DNA of 64,000 nt from Arenibacter aquaticus (GTDB taxonomy: Bacteria > Bacteroidota > Bacteroidia > Flavobacteriales > Flavobacteriaceae), in the NCBI RefSeq assembly GCF_003957295.1, contig NZ_RQPJ01000002.1, forward strand, positions 682,001-746,000, written 5' to 3'. The notes under the pieces were generated by a model, which did no database searches, had not been told where the DNA came from, and saw only the letters and a program-made list of their open reading frames with translations. Position numbers and translations under genes: made by a program. Within the stretch, counting starts at the first letter, position 1. Each line of letters begins with the position of its first letter. This document shows positions 33,179-43,994 of this stretch, one piece after another.

Positions 33179-34174
33179 ATGGCAAAGACAAAATTGGAAA
33201 ACTTGAAACTTGGAATATTTGTCATCTTCGGCAGTGCTCTGTTGGTTGTGGCCGCTTATTTAATAGGCAACAGGCAAAATATGTTTGGCAAGACCATCCC
33301 CATAAGTGCTATTTTTAAAAATGCCAACGGACTCCAAAATGGTAATAATGTTCGTTTTTCGGGTATCAATGTAGGAACGGTGAATAAAATTGAAATGCTA
33401 AACGATACCAGTATTAAAGTGCATATGATCATAGCCGAGAAAATGCAAGATCATATTAAACAGGATGCCATTGCCACCATAGGCTCGGATGGTCTGGTAG
33501 GCAGTATGCTCATCAATATTGTTCCTGGCTCTGGAATGTCGCCCCACATTGGCCCGGGAGATGAATTACAGACCTATAGCAGGGTGGCCACACAGGATAT
33601 GCTCAATACCCTTAACCAAACCAATGAAAATGCTGCATTGCTCACCCAAAACCTACTTATGGTTACCCGCTCACTAACCCAAGGGAACGGGACGCTTGGC
33701 CGATTATTAAATGATTCCCTTATGGCAAATGAACTATCCAATACCATTACCAATTTGAAACATAGCAGTAGAGAGGCCAATGAAATGATTGGCCAATTAA
33801 ACCAAATGGTAGGACATATAGACCTAGAACAAAGCACTGCAGGGGTTTTATTGACCGATTCCATTTCGGGCAAAAAAATACAGAACATAATTGCCCATTT
33901 AGAAAGATCGAGCATAGCCCTGGAAAAAATGTCGGCCAATCTCAACGCCACTTTCAGCGAAATTGAACAGGGAAAGGGAGCTTTAAACTACTTGGCAACC
34001 GATACCGTTTTGGTAGATCAACTGCAGGCCAGCATGAAAAATGTTTCGGAGGGTGTCAAAAATTTTAATGAGGTTACGGAGGCATTGAAATACAATTTTT
34101 TAACAAGGCGTTATTTTAAAAAACTTAACAAGAAAAAAGAAAAAGAAAACAAGCTATCGCAAGAACCGCAATAA
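33179..34174 (+). CDS. mlaD: MlaD/MCE-domain lipid transport protein
   Basis: A 331-residue MCE protein, the periplasmic lipid-binding partner of MlaEF. One N-terminal transmembrane anchor (LGIFVIFGSALLVVAAYLIG) is followed by the MCE domain at about 38-120 (ISAIFKNANGLQNGNNVRFSGINVGTVNKIEM, GSDGLVGSMLINIVPG). A long helical tail rich in Asn, Leu and Glu follows (NTLNQTNENAALLTQNLL onward), which probably forms the tunnel or coiled coil, and ends in a basic KKLNKKKEKE stretch. Third gene of the mla cluster. Confidence 0.92.
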   Translation: MAKTKLENLKLGIFVIFGSALLVVAAYLIGNRQNMFGKTIPISAIFKNANGLQNGNNVRFSGINVGTVNKIEMLNDTSIKVHMIIAEKMQDHIKQDAIATIGSDGLVGSMLINIVPGSGMSPHIGPGDELQTYSRVATQDMLNTLNQTNENAALLTQNLLMVTRSLTQGNGTLGRLLNDSLMANELSNTITNLKHSSREANEMIGQLNQMVGHIDLEQSTAGVLLTDSISGKKIQNIIAHLERSSIALEKMSANLNATFSEIEQGKGALNYLATDTVLVDQLQASMKNVSEGVKNFNEVTEALKYNFLTRRYFKKLNKKKEKENKLSQEPQ

Positions 34175-34375
34175 TAAATGGCAATGACAGCTGTACTAAA
34201 AGGCAATCCGCAACCCAGCAATCCAAACTTTCAAATTATGAAAACCCCCTGTTTATATAAGAAATGTGGGTATTGTTGCCATGACCCTGATGCCTGATTT
34301 TAAGAAAACAATAACGCTCACTTTTTTTCATTCTGCCCCTATAATTCTAATTTCACTCAACAAAAACGAAATATC

Positions 34376-35089
34376 ATGAACGATTTAAAGAATAAAGTAG
34401 CTTATATTACTGGTGGTTCCAAAGGAATAGGATTTGGGGTAGCCGTGCAATTATTGGAGGCAGGCATGAAGGTTGCTATCAGCGGAAGATCATTGGAATC
34501 TGCAGAAAAGGCCGCGAAGCAACTGGGGCCGGAAGATAGGGTATTGGCCATTGCCTCTGACGTATCCAAGATGGCAGATGAACAGAAAGCAGTACAGAAA
34601 ATATTGGAAAAATGGGGATCCTTGGACGTGGTCATTGCCAATGCTGGTGTAGGACATTTTGCAGCTGTAGACGAAATTTCCGATATTCAATGGCATGAAA
34701 TGATAAACACCAACCTCAATGGAGTATTCCACACGCTTAAGGCTTCAGTAGAAGCTTTAAAAGAGTCCAAAGGCTATTACATTACATTGGCGAGCTTGGC
34801 AGGTACCAACTTCTTTGCCAAGGGAGCGGGTTATAACGCTACCAAATTTGGGGTTGTTGGTTTCACCCAAGCCGCTATGTTGGATCTAAGGCCCTATGAC
34901 ATTAAGGTTTCTACCATAATGCCAGGTTCCGTGGCCACCCATTTCAACAATAATGAGCCTTCTGCAAAGGACGCATGGAAAATACAGCCTGAAGACATCG
35001 GGGAGTTGGTGTTAGACCTTTTAAATATGCATCCAAGAACCCTACCTAGTAAAATAGAGGTACGGCCAACACGACCTGATAAAAAATAA
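34376..35089 (+). CDS. short-chain dehydrogenase/reductase (SDR)
   Basis: Classical SDR of 237 residues. The cofactor motif is YITGGSKGIGFGVAVQL (TGGxxGxG), then NAGVGHF (NAG), the catalytic Ser in ITLASLAGTNFFA and the Tyr-Lys pair in YNATKFGVVGF (Y-x-x-x-K). The VAIS-GRS segment after the second strand suggests an NADP-preferring Arg. Closest in pattern to 3-oxoacyl-ACP-reductase-like or sorbitol-type SDRs, but the substrate is unknown. It converges on addB with 3 bases between stops. Confidence 0.9.
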   Translation: MNDLKNKVAYITGGSKGIGFGVAVQLLEAGMKVAISGRSLESAEKAAKQLGPEDRVLAIASDVSKMADEQKAVQKILEKWGSLDVVIANAGVGHFAAVDEISDIQWHEMINTNLNGVFHTLKASVEALKESKGYYITLASLAGTNFFAKGAGYNATKFGVVGFTQAAMLDLRPYDIKVSTIMPGSVATHFNNNEPSAKDAWKIQPEDIGELVLDLLNMHPRTLPSKIEVRPTRPDKK

Positions 35090-35092
35090 TCC

Positions 35093-37843
35093 CTAAACCT
35101 CTTTTTCTACAAATGGTATTTGGGGATTAGCAATTTCCAATATCAGGGTTTTTAGGCAATGCATAAAATGGGCAATAGTTTCTTGGGTAATCAAAATATC
35201 CTTGTTTCTACTGCCCTTTTTTTCCTTTACGGCAAAATTGAGGAGTCCGCCACTTAAATTTTTAAACGAAATAATCCCTGCTTCTATAGTATCTATGGGG
35301 CGACTGTCGTTGTACATCGCCGCATAACACAGCAACTGAAAGGCTTTACTATAATCATAATCGCCAATACAATCTTCCCAGTCCACTATTTCCACATTAG
35401 GACTGGTAACCTTGCCTGTCTTGTAATCAATAATTCTAAGTCTTCCGTCTTTTTCATCAATCCGATCCAGTTTTCCCTTTAACACCACCGGAAAATCCAG
35501 TTCTGGAATGTTTATGTTGATACGCAGCTTCTCTTCAATACCTAAAATCTTGATCTTATGCTTTTCAACTTCCCTCAACTCCAATTTTAAAAAATTTTCC
35601 ACATAGCGCACAACAACATTAAAGGCGATCAGATTTTTGCCCCGACTAATATCGCCATCCGCAAAACTCTTGGCGAAATGTCCAGTTACTGTCGATTTCA
35701 CTGCGGCTATCATTTGCTTGATGATGGTGGCATCCAAATACCTGCCCAGAAAAGGCTTGTAGAGGTCCTCCAAGGAATCGTGAACAATTGTCCCAAAGGT
35801 ATTATGGGCAACAGTTTCCTCAACTGCCACTACATCATCTATTCCCAAAAGGTTCCGCTTGTAGAAGTCCAATGGATTTCTAATATAGTTGCTAAGGGAG
35901 GTTGGTGAAAAACCATTACCGGCATGCTCCTTTACCAATTCCATAAGGCCAGAATCCTTATCTATGCTCTGTAGGGATTTTACAGAAGGGACAATTTCCG
36001 GGGCTGCAACTATTTCGGTGATACTCCCCAATATATTCCCATCTGTTAGGAGCTGAGTAAGCAGTCTGCTTTTCTCTCCCCCTTCCAAGGCATCGGGTTC
36101 TGTATTATAAACCAAATAAACGTTTCTTGCCCGTTGTAAAAGTCGATAAAAATGATACGTATACACAGCATCCTTCTCCTTGTAAGTGGGAAGCTTGTAG
36201 TATTTTTTTAGGTCGAACGGAATAAATGAATTATTGGCCTTTCCCGAAGGCAATATACCTTCGTTAACAGAGGTGAGAATAACCGTTTCAAAATCCAACA
36301 CCCTGCTTTCCAACATTCCCATTATCTGCAAGCCCTCCAATGGCTCGCCTTGAAAATCAAGGGTTTCGTTACGTATCAACTCGGCATATAAACTTTCCAG
36401 GGATTTTAGATCGTTCACAAAGGAATACTCATTTACCATCTCCCTAAGCTGATTAAAATGGGTATGGAATTTATACAAATACTCCAGCCCCAATGCATCT
36501 TTTAGCTCCAAAAACCTATCCCGTAATAATTGGATAATGCGTTCACAGCAATCAATAAACGTATTACTGTTTACCGCCTCTCTAAAAAACAACAATTCCA
36601 ATAAATCCTGGTTTCCCTGTTCTATAGACTGTAAGTTCTTGGTGGTAATAAAGGCCCAATTATTCTTTTTAATTGCCTCGCTCAACATAAAAGCCGTATT
36701 GCGGCCATTCTCCGTGCAAAGGATTTGTATATATGGATGCGATAAAAAGTCTAACAATTGTTGATAATACCAGCCCTGTTGATCTTTTTTTATATGAACG
36801 GAGAAATATTGGGAGAACAAACTTGCAAGTGGCGTATTTTTTAAGGGATAGCCCATGGTAATATTTACGCTATCTATTTCGGTTGGTATTGCGTTCAGCA
36901 AGGGGTTCAGCAAGGTCTCATCCCCGAGGACCACGGCAGTTTTTTTTAGATCGGAATTGCTGTGGGCTTGCAGTTCCATCAACAGCTTCCCCACGTATTT
37001 GGTTTGGGAAACATTCTTGGGCACTCCTACAATCCTAATATTCTTTGAAGACAGATAGTTACTCTCCACCCCCTTCAATGTCTTGCCCTTAAGCCAGTCC
37101 CATGTATTTTTGTGTTGCCTAATAAAATATCCTGCATCATGAATGGGATCGTCCAAAAAGTAAGGATCTATATCCCAAAAAATGTCGGCATTTCCTCCTT
37201 TAAGAATTTCCTGAATGATATAGGATTCGGCCGTATTTAGGGCATTAAAGCCTATAAATATATGTGTTTTGTCTGCCGTTTGTGTAATGTACTCCTTTAA
37301 CTGTTCACAGGCCGTCCGATAGATCAAGCCCTGATGTCCAAGCCTTTTGGCTTTCAATAAATCATTAAAAGTGTTGTACAACAATTCCAGACCGTTCCAG
37401 AATTGGATGTAATTTTCAACCATCTCGGACTTTTCCTTCTGCAGGGACCAATGACTCATTTCCTGTATGTCGGCCAAATAGGAAAAGATATCCTTGGAAT
37501 CTATTAAATACCTGTCTATTTCATTAAAATCCTGTAATAAGGTCTGGCCCCATTTGGAGAAGGTAGCAAAACTATCCTTTTCCATGGGCCCAACGGTCAT
37601 ATAGGCTTGGTACAGGGTAAACAGCTGTTCCATATTGGAAGCCCCTTGAAGGTTGCTGATCTCTTCTACAAAACCCTCTATACTGGATATTTTGGGTGAA
37701 AACATGGTTTTATTCCCTGTTTTGGCCAAAGTGGTCCTCAGTATTGTGCCTGCCCTTTTACTGGGAAGAACAAGAATTAAGTCATCAAAGGAGTCGTAGG
37801 TACCCAATAAATCATGAACTACCTTTTGTAGAAAACTCTGCAC
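35093..37843 (-). CDS. addB: AddB-like PD-(D/E)XK nuclease/helicase subunit
   Basis: A 916-residue protein resembling AddB, the partner of AddA in double-strand break resection. The N terminus has a degenerate ATP loop (LVLPSKRAGTILRTTLAKTG). The helicase-like middle includes LPANY-free segments such as MGYPLKNTPLASLFSQY and VILTSVNEGILPSGKANNSFIPFDLKK. The C-terminal nuclease core shows LKGKLDRIDEKDGRLRIIDYKTGK, with the Asp and the D-x-K pair. The start codon is GTG. AddA lies 3 kb upstream on the same strand, separated by ompA and kbl, so the pair is split but close. Confidence 0.85.
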   Translation of the reverse strand: MQSFLQKVVHDLLGTYDSFDDLILVLPSKRAGTILRTTLAKTGNKTMFSPKISSIEGFVEEISNLQGASNMEQLFTLYQAYMTVGPMEKDSFATFSKWGQTLLQDFNEIDRYLIDSKDIFSYLADIQEMSHWSLQKEKSEMVENYIQFWNGLELLYNTFNDLLKAKRLGHQGLIYRTACEQLKEYITQTADKTHIFIGFNALNTAESYIIQEILKGGNADIFWDIDPYFLDDPIHDAGYFIRQHKNTWDWLKGKTLKGVESNYLSSKNIRIVGVPKNVSQTKYVGKLLMELQAHSNSDLKKTAVVLGDETLLNPLLNAIPTEIDSVNITMGYPLKNTPLASLFSQYFSVHIKKDQQGWYYQQLLDFLSHPYIQILCTENGRNTAFMLSEAIKKNNWAFITTKNLQSIEQGNQDLLELLFFREAVNSNTFIDCCERIIQLLRDRFLELKDALGLEYLYKFHTHFNQLREMVNEYSFVNDLKSLESLYAELIRNETLDFQGEPLEGLQIMGMLESRVLDFETVILTSVNEGILPSGKANNSFIPFDLKKYYKLPTYKEKDAVYTYHFYRLLQRARNVYLVYNTEPDALEGGEKSRLLTQLLTDGNILGSITEIVAAPEIVPSVKSLQSIDKDSGLMELVKEHAGNGFSPTSLSNYIRNPLDFYKRNLLGIDDVVAVEETVAHNTFGTIVHDSLEDLYKPFLGRYLDATIIKQMIAAVKSTVTGHFAKSFADGDISRGKNLIAFNVVVRYVENFLKLELREVEKHKIKILGIEEKLRININIPELDFPVVLKGKLDRIDEKDGRLRIIDYKTGKVTSPNVEIVDWEDCIGDYDYSKAFQLLCYAAMYNDSRPIDTIEAGIISFKNLSGGLLNFAVKEKKGSRNKDILITQETIAHFMHCLKTLILEIANPQIPFVEKEV

Positions 37844-37913
37844 AAGTCTAGGGTTTAAGAATTAAGTGGCAATAAAAATTGGGATAACAACCCATTCCAG
37901 GATCACCATACCA

Positions 37914-37947
37914 AAAATAAAAAAAGCCCCGCAATTGCGAGGCTTTT
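37914..37947 (-). terminator. intrinsic terminator of the ompA-like gene
   Basis: GCCcCGC (37926-37932) pairs with GCGaGGC (37937-37943) around an AATT loop. On the minus strand it is followed by a T7 run then ATTTTT. It lies 26 bases past the stop. Confidence 0.85.
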
Positions 37948-37973
37948 AATTATGTTTTAAAATTATCCGGGAA

Positions 37974-39314
37974 TTACTTCACCAAGTTAATTTCAACTCT
38001 TCTGTTTTGAGCTCTACCAGATCTAGTGCTGTTAGAGGCTATAGGCTTATCTTCACCGTAACCTATAGCAGATAATCTAAACTCTTCAATACCTTTTTCA
38101 ACTAAGAAAGTCTTAACAGAAAGTGCTCTGGACTCTGAAAGTTTTTGGTTCAAAGAAGAACTACCAACGCTATCTGTATGACCTTCTACCGTAAATTTAG
38201 AATTAGGGTACTCTTTAAGGATAGTGATAATATCAACCATTACAGAAGTAGACTCTGCTTTGATAGAAGACTTACCAGTATCGAACAAGATAGTTCTAGC
38301 GTATTCGTTCAATTGCTTTTGAACTTCTTCGGTAACTTCAGGACAACCTTGGTTAGCAACAGTTCCGGCAACATCTGGACAAGTATCATCTTTGTCCAAA
38401 ACACCGTCTCCGTCAGTATCAGGCCATGGGCATCCTTTGTTTGCAGAAGGACCTGCTTCGTTAGGACAAGCATCATCTTTATCGGCAACACCGTCACCGT
38501 CAGCATCTGGACAACCAGCTAAGGCAGCAAGACCAGCATCGTTAGGACAAGCATCGTCCTTATCGGCAACACCGTCACCATCAGCATCTGGACATCCGTT
38601 CATTTCCTTGGAACCGGCTTCATTAGGACAAGCATCTTTACTATCCTCTATACCATCGCCATCAGCATCTGGACATCCGTTGAACATTTCCAAACCAGCA
38701 ACCTCTGGACAAGCATCGTCTTTATCGTATACTCCGTCACCATCTGTATCAGTACCACCAAATTTGATAGCAAGACCGGCCATATGTTGGAAATGCTTAG
38801 CCAAGTAATCTTCAAAAGCATGCTTATAAGAAGACTGCAAGGTTAAACCAATATTTTCTGTAAACCAGAAGTTAAGTCCAATACCTCCATTAACGGTTCC
38901 GGCACCAACTTCATCAATCCAAGTATAACCACCACCTATTTCAATGAATGGATCAACAACTGTATTCTGTAGGAAATTATATTTGATTGTACCATCAACA
39001 GCATAGTGCGACAAGTCGTCCACGCTTACATCTCCCAATTTGTCAATTCGGTTCAAAGAACCTCTTGCTCCAATAGAGAAACCACTACCTACATATTTGG
39101 ATACCCCAACATAGGAAATAGAAGGAAGAATGTTCCAATGGTCCGTTGCATTAAAGAACTCATTTCCAAAGCTGCTAACATCTTCGGTAGGGAAAACGTC
39201 TATTGCGTTTGCTCCGAAACTTACTTGCCATGGGTTATTCTCGTCCTGCGCTTGTACGTTGTTAAAACCTACAAATAGTAAGGCAACAACCAATAATTTG
39301 CTAAGATGTTTCAT
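37974..39314 (-). CDS. OmpA-family outer-membrane protein with TSP type 3 repeats
   Basis: Abundant-type outer-membrane protein of about 446 residues. The signal peptide is [23 protein letters not shown]. An eight-strand barrel domain covers about 25-180 ([40 protein letters not shown]). Five thrombospondin type 3 repeats of 27 residues follow (consensus [18 protein letters not shown]), whose Asp clusters bind calcium. The C-terminal OmpA peptidoglycan-binding domain has [33 protein letters not shown] and [10 protein letters not shown]. The start is ATG at 39314. It has a textbook Bacteroidota promoter and its own terminator, so it is monocistronic and probably highly expressed. Confidence 0.93.
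   Translation of the reverse strand: MKHLSKLLVVALLFVGFNNVQAQDENNPWQVSFGANAIDVFPTEDVSSFGNEFFNATDHWNILPSISYVGVSKYVGSGFSIGARGSLNRIDKLGDVSVDDLSHYAVDGTIKYNFLQNTVVDPFIEIGGGYTWIDEVGAGTVNGGIGLNFWFTENIGLTLQSSYKHAFEDYLAKHFQHMAGLAIKFGGTDTDGDGVYDKDDACPEVAGLEMFNGCPDADGDGIEDSKDACPNEAGSKEMNGCPDADGDGVADKDDACPNDAGLAALAGCPDADGDGVADKDDACPNEAGPSANKGCPWPDTDGDGVLDKDDTCPDVAGTVANQGCPEVTEEVQKQLNEYARTILFDTGKSSIKAESTSVMVDIITILKEYPNSKFTVEGHTDSVGSSSLNQKLSESRALSVKTFLVEKGIEEFRLSAIGYGEDKPIASNSTRSGRAQNRRVEINLVK
38384..38750 (-). repeat. 81-bp in-frame tandem repeats encoding TSP type 3 motifs
   Basis: The minus-strand coding sequence repeats with an 81-base period (TTAGGACAAGCATC recurs at 38461 and 38542, then a related copy). 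Copies differ mostly in linkers, and the Asp-rich calcium loops are conserved at codon level. Confidence 0.8.
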
Positions 39315-39349
39315 GTTCAATTTTTTTAAGTTTAAGTGTTTATTAGCTA

Positions 39350-39379
39350 CAAATGTAGGTTGTTAAAAACTATTAACAA
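39350..39379 (-). promoter_or_regulatory. promoter of the ompA-like gene
   Basis: Minus-strand TTG (39377-39379) and TACATTTG (39350-39357) are separated by exactly 19 bases. This is a perfect match to the Bacteroidota TTG-N17..23-TAnnTTTG promoter. The ATG is 36 bases downstream. Confidence 0.8.
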
Positions 39380-39428
39380 AATTGTTCTGTTAATTTTTTT
39401 AACGCATTTCGTGCGAAAAAAAGCGCAT

Positions 39429-40622
39429 TTAAACGACTTTTAGTTTCTTTCCAACCTCAATAAATGCTGCGATTGCAAGATCCAAATGTTCCTTTTTATG
39501 TGCTGCTGATAATTGAACGCGTATCCTGGCCTTACCCTTTGGAACCACTGGATAAAAGAAACCTATTACGTATATCCCCCTTTGCAACATCAATTGGGCC
39601 ATTTCTTGTGCCAGTTTGGCATCATGGAGCATTATGGGGACAATTGCAGTGTCCCCGTCAATAATTTCAAAACCGGCCTTTTTGATTCCTTGCTTAAAGT
39701 ACTGGGTATTGTACGCCAGTCTATCACGTAGTTCGGTATTGTTTGCCAACATATCAAAAACCTTAATGGAAGCACCTACTATAGCGGGTGCCAGGGAATT
39801 GGAGAATAGGTAGGGTCTTGAGCGCTGTCTTAGTATTTCTATTATTTCCTTTTTACCGGTGGTATAGCCACCCATTGCCCCACCAAGGGCCTTGCCCAGG
39901 GTACCTGTAATAATATCTATTCTGCCCATGACCTGCTTTTCTTCCAGGGTACCCCTACCGCTAGGCCCAATAAAACCAGCCGCATGACATTCATCGATCA
40001 TAACCATAGCATCGTATTTATCGGCCAGATCGCATATTTTATCAAGCGGGGCTACCAAGCCATCCATAGAGAACACCCCATCGGTTACAACTATTTTAAA
40101 TCTGGCTCCATCCCTATCTGCCTGCTTTAGTTGCTCTTCCAAATTGTCCATATCGCTATTGGCATACCTGTAACGCTTGGCCTTGCACAAACGAACTCCG
40201 TCAATTATGGAAGCATGGTTCAAGGAGTCGGAAATAATGGCATCTTCCGGTCCCAATAAGGGTTCAAAAACACCGCCATTGGCATCAAAGGCAGCCGCAT
40301 ATAGGATAGTATCTTCTGTACCATAGAAATCAGCTATCTTTTTCTCCAGCTCCTTATGTATATCCTGAGTGCCACATATAAACCTTACCGAAGACATTCC
40401 AAAACCATGGCTGTCCAAGGTATCCTTTGCCGCCTGTACTACCTCTGGATGGGACGAAAATCCCAAATAGTTGTTGGCACAGAAATTAATAACCTCCTTG
40501 CCGCCCGCTATTTTAATTACCGCATCCTGTGGACTCACAATAATGCGTTCCTCTTTATACAGACCAGCCTCCTTTATAGCTGCCAATTCCTCCCCTAAAT
40601 ACTCCTTGATCTTTCCGTACAT
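39429..40622 (-). CDS. kbl: glycine C-acetyltransferase (2-amino-3-ketobutyrate CoA ligase)
   Basis: PLP enzyme of 397 residues that converts 2-amino-3-ketobutyrate and CoA to glycine and acetyl-CoA in threonine breakdown. Alpha-oxoamine synthase family features: [81 protein letters not shown], and the PLP lysine in [18 protein letters not shown]. The close match to Kbl (VFSMDG, full 397 length) separates it from 8-amino-7-oxononanoate synthase. A threonine dehydrogenase partner is not in the window. Confidence 0.94.
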   Translation of the reverse strand: MYGKIKEYLGEELAAIKEAGLYKEERIIVSPQDAVIKIAGGKEVINFCANNYLGFSSHPEVVQAAKDTLDSHGFGMSSVRFICGTQDIHKELEKKIADFYGTEDTILYAAAFDANGGVFEPLLGPEDAIISDSLNHASIIDGVRLCKAKRYRYANSDMDNLEEQLKQADRDGARFKIVVTDGVFSMDGLVAPLDKICDLADKYDAMVMIDECHAAGFIGPSGRGTLEEKQVMGRIDIITGTLGKALGGAMGGYTTGKKEIIEILRQRSRPYLFSNSLAPAIVGASIKVFDMLANNTELRDRLAYNTQYFKQGIKKAGFEIIDGDTAIVPIMLHDAKLAQEMAQLMLQRGIYVIGFFYPVVPKGKARIRVQLSAAHKKEHLDLAIAAFIEVGKKLKVV

Positions 40623-40830
40623 AATTTAAAGTTAGATTGATTTTTGATCCTTAATAAACTCCTTGGGCCACCCCCGTCCTATTACGCCTTCTGTAGGGAT
40701 TGTATCAGAGACCTTATTATAAATAAAAGCTTCACAAAAAATCTCCGGAAGGCTTTCTGGGGATCCCGCATAACACTTCATTAACCAATGGCCCGTTCTA
40801 TATTTAACCTTTTTATTGAATTTTGTCTAC

Positions 40831-43800
40831 CTAAACGAAGTCCAACATAATTTCTTCATTAATATAGACAATAATCCTGTCTTGGATTACCAGACCCATT
40901 TCTTCCAAGGCATCCGAATAGGAATACAATTGTTCATGATAGGATGGGCTTTGCTTTCCGGTCTTATAATCCAGAATGGCTGCCCTGTTTTCCCTGATCA
41001 CAATCCTATCGGGGCGTAGCACCTTCCCCTCTTTGGTAAGGATATCCTGTTCATTTTTTACCTCGTTCCCTTTGGCAAAATAATGGGCAAGTTTAGGATG
41101 CTCTGTAATGGACCTGAGCTTGGCTATCATCCCTTCACCCTCTTCCGGCCTTATATCGCCATTGGCAATAAGAAGATCTATGGTTTTCCCAACATCCTCC
41201 CCGGTCTCTATAAGTCCCATGGCGTAATGCAATAGGTTGCCCGTACTAATTGCTGTCTCCCTTTGGGTGTCCCACAGAGATCCTGTTTTGGTCAAAATCC
41301 TAAATTCGGGTCGCTCTTTGTGCGTATATAGGTGGGGAATCTTTTGTTGCTCCTCTTTTTTCAGCCCTTCCTCTTTCTGGCTGTCCAGCTTACCAAATTC
41401 ATAACAGTCCCTGCTCTCTTCCCATAACCCTTTTTCCTTTAAGTAGTGTATAAAGAGTCCGGAGTAAAGATTGGTCTTGTGCCCCCCTTTGCTGGTCAAA
41501 TCCTTTTTACTCACCACGTACAGGGCCTTGACCGCTCTTGTAAGCGCCACATAGAGGATATTAAATGCATCCAGTTCCAATTTATGCTGCTCCTCATTGA
41601 AAATGGCCTCTGCCTGCGGTCCATAGGATAACACTTCCTGTTTTTTATTGATCAGGACCTCCTCAAAGCCGTTAAACTGTTCCGGAGGTACGGACAGCCA
41701 TAGCTTGGGGTCTATTTCTTCATAAATATTGGTGTTGGCAAAGGGAAAAATTACAATTGGAAATTCCAGTCCCTTGGATTTGTGCACTGTCATAATATGA
41801 ACGGCATCCACATTTTCGGGAGCACTTATACTTAATCCGTCCTTTTTTTTCTCCCAATATGCCAAAAACACCTGGGCATTGGAACCCTCTCTTTGCTCCA
41901 CTTCCAGGGCAACATCCAAAAAATAAGTAATATAGGCATCAGAGTTATCGGCCAGACCAAACTTTTTTACAGCATACTCCAAGGCGTCATAAACCGAGGA
42001 TTGTTGCATAATATGCGGATTAAATCCGTATGTTTCCCTTAACAAACCGCTAACATCCCCAAGGTTCTCCTGTATAAATTGATGTTTGTTCTTCCCAGCT
42101 TCGCACAAGAAATTGAGCATATCAAAACACCGCTCCAAATCATTGGGCTGCAGACTAAAATGCAATAAGTTGATAAGGAACCTCACCTTGGGATTGCTAT
42201 TTAACAACAGTGTTTCCGAAGAAATAATAGGGATTTTCCTTTGCATCAGAAAATCGGCTAAAAGTACACCGTGCTTTTTCTTCCGGGTAAGGATACAAAT
42301 ATCCTTTAGGGCATGGTTTGTTTGCAAGACCTGCTCCAAGATAGTGACCACCCTATTGCAGTAGGCCTCGTCCTCTTCCTCTTTATCAATAAAGGAAAGT
42401 TGCACCAACCCTCCTTTTTTATGGTTGTACTGCTGTTTGTTGCCTTCCATGAACAAGCGGTTATATAGTTCGCTTTCCAGGAATGGGCTGGTAACTGTAA
42501 AAAAATCGTTGTTAAATTTTATAACCTCTTCATGGCTGCGGTAATTGGCAGGAAGGTTGGCCGTTGCAGCAGGAAATACAAAGGGGTTCTCCTTTAGATC
42601 GATAAGATTTAGGAACTGCTCTGCTTTACCGCCCCGCCATCTATAAATGGCCTGTTTGGCATCGCCCACCAATAATAAAGAGCCTATTTTTCCCATGTCG
42701 TCCTGACTCTCCAGGGCATTCCCTATTAAAGGGATTAAGTTGTTCCACTGCATTTGGGAGGTATCCTGAAACTCGTCCACAAAATAGTGGCGGTATTTCT
42801 CTCCAATACGTTCATAGATAAATGGAGCTGGCTGCCCCTTTATCTCTTTGGAAATAATACTATTAAATGATGATATGGGCAACAGGTCCTGCTCTAGCTC
42901 CAGGTTCTTTATTTCTTGTTGAATGGCATTGATGACGGTAAGGGGTACAATATTGCCATATACGTTCCTAAAGAGGGAAAGGGCCAAATGGTTATCCTTT
43001 ATTTCATTGAACAAATCAATAAAACGGGGATGAAGCCCATCCAAAATACTTTTGATGTCTTGTGGACAGGACTTCGCGTAAAGGGGATCGGAATCAAATT
43101 TTTGTTTCCAGCCGGCTGCAAAGTCAATGTTTAGATCGCCCGAAGCTATTTTCACCATAAACTTTGGAAAATAGCCCGATTTAAAATTATTGAACTCCAA
43201 ACCATTGTCCTGTACTATAGTAAGTATATCCTTGGCCCGGTCAATAATTTTCACTTCCAGCTCGGAAATTTGACGTATGAGATCTTTTTTTAAAGCCAAA
43301 AAATCATCAATACGCTTAGTTTCCAATTTATTTAGGTGTTCGGCATGATTTTCATTAAAGATCAGCTTCCCTATTTTTTGAAGGTCAAAGCCAATATCCC
43401 AGCTCTTATCGTCATCAATTTTTTCCAGGGCGAAGTCTATAAGCACTTTTGTTAATTGGGCATTACTGCCCGCCCTATTGATGAGTCGAGCTATGGCTTC
43501 GTCCAACAATAGATTGGTATCCATTACCACATCAAAATTTTGTGGAAGTTTAAGGTCCTTGGCAAAAGTTCTTATTAATCTGTGGGTAAACTTATCAATA
43601 GTAGAAACATCAAAAAATGCGTAGTTGTGTAAAATCTCCTTTAAGACCTGCTTGGATCTTTTACTTAAGGTAGCCACATCTACTCCCAATTCTTGGGATA
43701 TATCCAAAAGCATGGGGGGCACATCCTCATCACCCAATGTTTCCCCAAAAGTAAAAAGGCTGCCTAGGATTCGTTGCTTCATTTCACCTACGGCCTTATT

Positions 43801-43941
43801 CGTAAATGTAATGGCCAGGATGCTACGATAATTCCTATTAAAATCAGAAGACAGTATAATTTTCAAATACTCCTTGGCCAAGGTATAGGTCTTGCCGGAG
43901 CCAGCGGAGGCATTATATATTTTATAAGGAGCGTCCTGCAC
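40831..43941 (-). CDS. addA: AddA-like UvrD-family helicase/nuclease
   Basis: A 1036-residue superfamily 1A helicase with a C-terminal PD-(D/E)XK nuclease, as in AddA/RecB. Walker A is ASAGSGKTYTLAKEY at residues 11-25, helicase motif II/III regions include YFVDEFQDTSQMQWNNLIPL and LLVGDAKQAIYRWRGGKAEQF, and later motifs include NLPANYRSHEEVI, VHIMTVHKSKGLEFPIVI and LDAFNILYVALTRAVKALYVV. The nuclease core is VLRPDRIVIRENRAAILDYKTGKQ. The start is GTG. It repairs double-strand breaks together with AddB, encoded 3 kb downstream on the same strand. It is divergent from the SOD gene with 118 bases between the starts. Confidence 0.93.
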   Translation of the reverse strand: MQDAPYKIYNASAGSGKTYTLAKEYLKIILSSDFNRNYRSILAITFTNKAVGEMKQRILGSLFTFGETLGDEDVPPMLLDISQELGVDVATLSKRSKQVLKEILHNYAFFDVSTIDKFTHRLIRTFAKDLKLPQNFDVVMDTNLLLDEAIARLINRAGSNAQLTKVLIDFALEKIDDDKSWDIGFDLQKIGKLIFNENHAEHLNKLETKRIDDFLALKKDLIRQISELEVKIIDRAKDILTIVQDNGLEFNNFKSGYFPKFMVKIASGDLNIDFAAGWKQKFDSDPLYAKSCPQDIKSILDGLHPRFIDLFNEIKDNHLALSLFRNVYGNIVPLTVINAIQQEIKNLELEQDLLPISSFNSIISKEIKGQPAPFIYERIGEKYRHYFVDEFQDTSQMQWNNLIPLIGNALESQDDMGKIGSLLLVGDAKQAIYRWRGGKAEQFLNLIDLKENPFVFPAATANLPANYRSHEEVIKFNNDFFTVTSPFLESELYNRLFMEGNKQQYNHKKGGLVQLSFIDKEEEDEAYCNRVVTILEQVLQTNHALKDICILTRKKKHGVLLADFLMQRKIPIISSETLLLNSNPKVRFLINLLHFSLQPNDLERCFDMLNFLCEAGKNKHQFIQENLGDVSGLLRETYGFNPHIMQQSSVYDALEYAVKKFGLADNSDAYITYFLDVALEVEQREGSNAQVFLAYWEKKKDGLSISAPENVDAVHIMTVHKSKGLEFPIVIFPFANTNIYEEIDPKLWLSVPPEQFNGFEEVLINKKQEVLSYGPQAEAIFNEEQHKLELDAFNILYVALTRAVKALYVVSKKDLTSKGGHKTNLYSGLFIHYLKEKGLWEESRDCYEFGKLDSQKEEGLKKEEQQKIPHLYTHKERPEFRILTKTGSLWDTQRETAISTGNLLHYAMGLIETGEDVGKTIDLLIANGDIRPEEGEGMIAKLRSITEHPKLAHYFAKGNEVKNEQDILTKEGKVLRPDRIVIRENRAAILDYKTGKQSPSYHEQLYSYSDALEEMGLVIQDRIIVYINEEIMLDFV

Positions 43942-43994
43942 GTTGTTTTAGTCGCAAATTAAGCAATATTGAACAGTTCTTAACAAATTATTAG

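Noticed and set aside
38392-38808. Plus-strand 138-codon repetitive frame and an apparent array of 81-base repeats
   Set aside because: Both are the reverse of the TSP type 3 repeats in the OmpA gene. The repeats are in-frame coding units without spacers, so not CRISPR.
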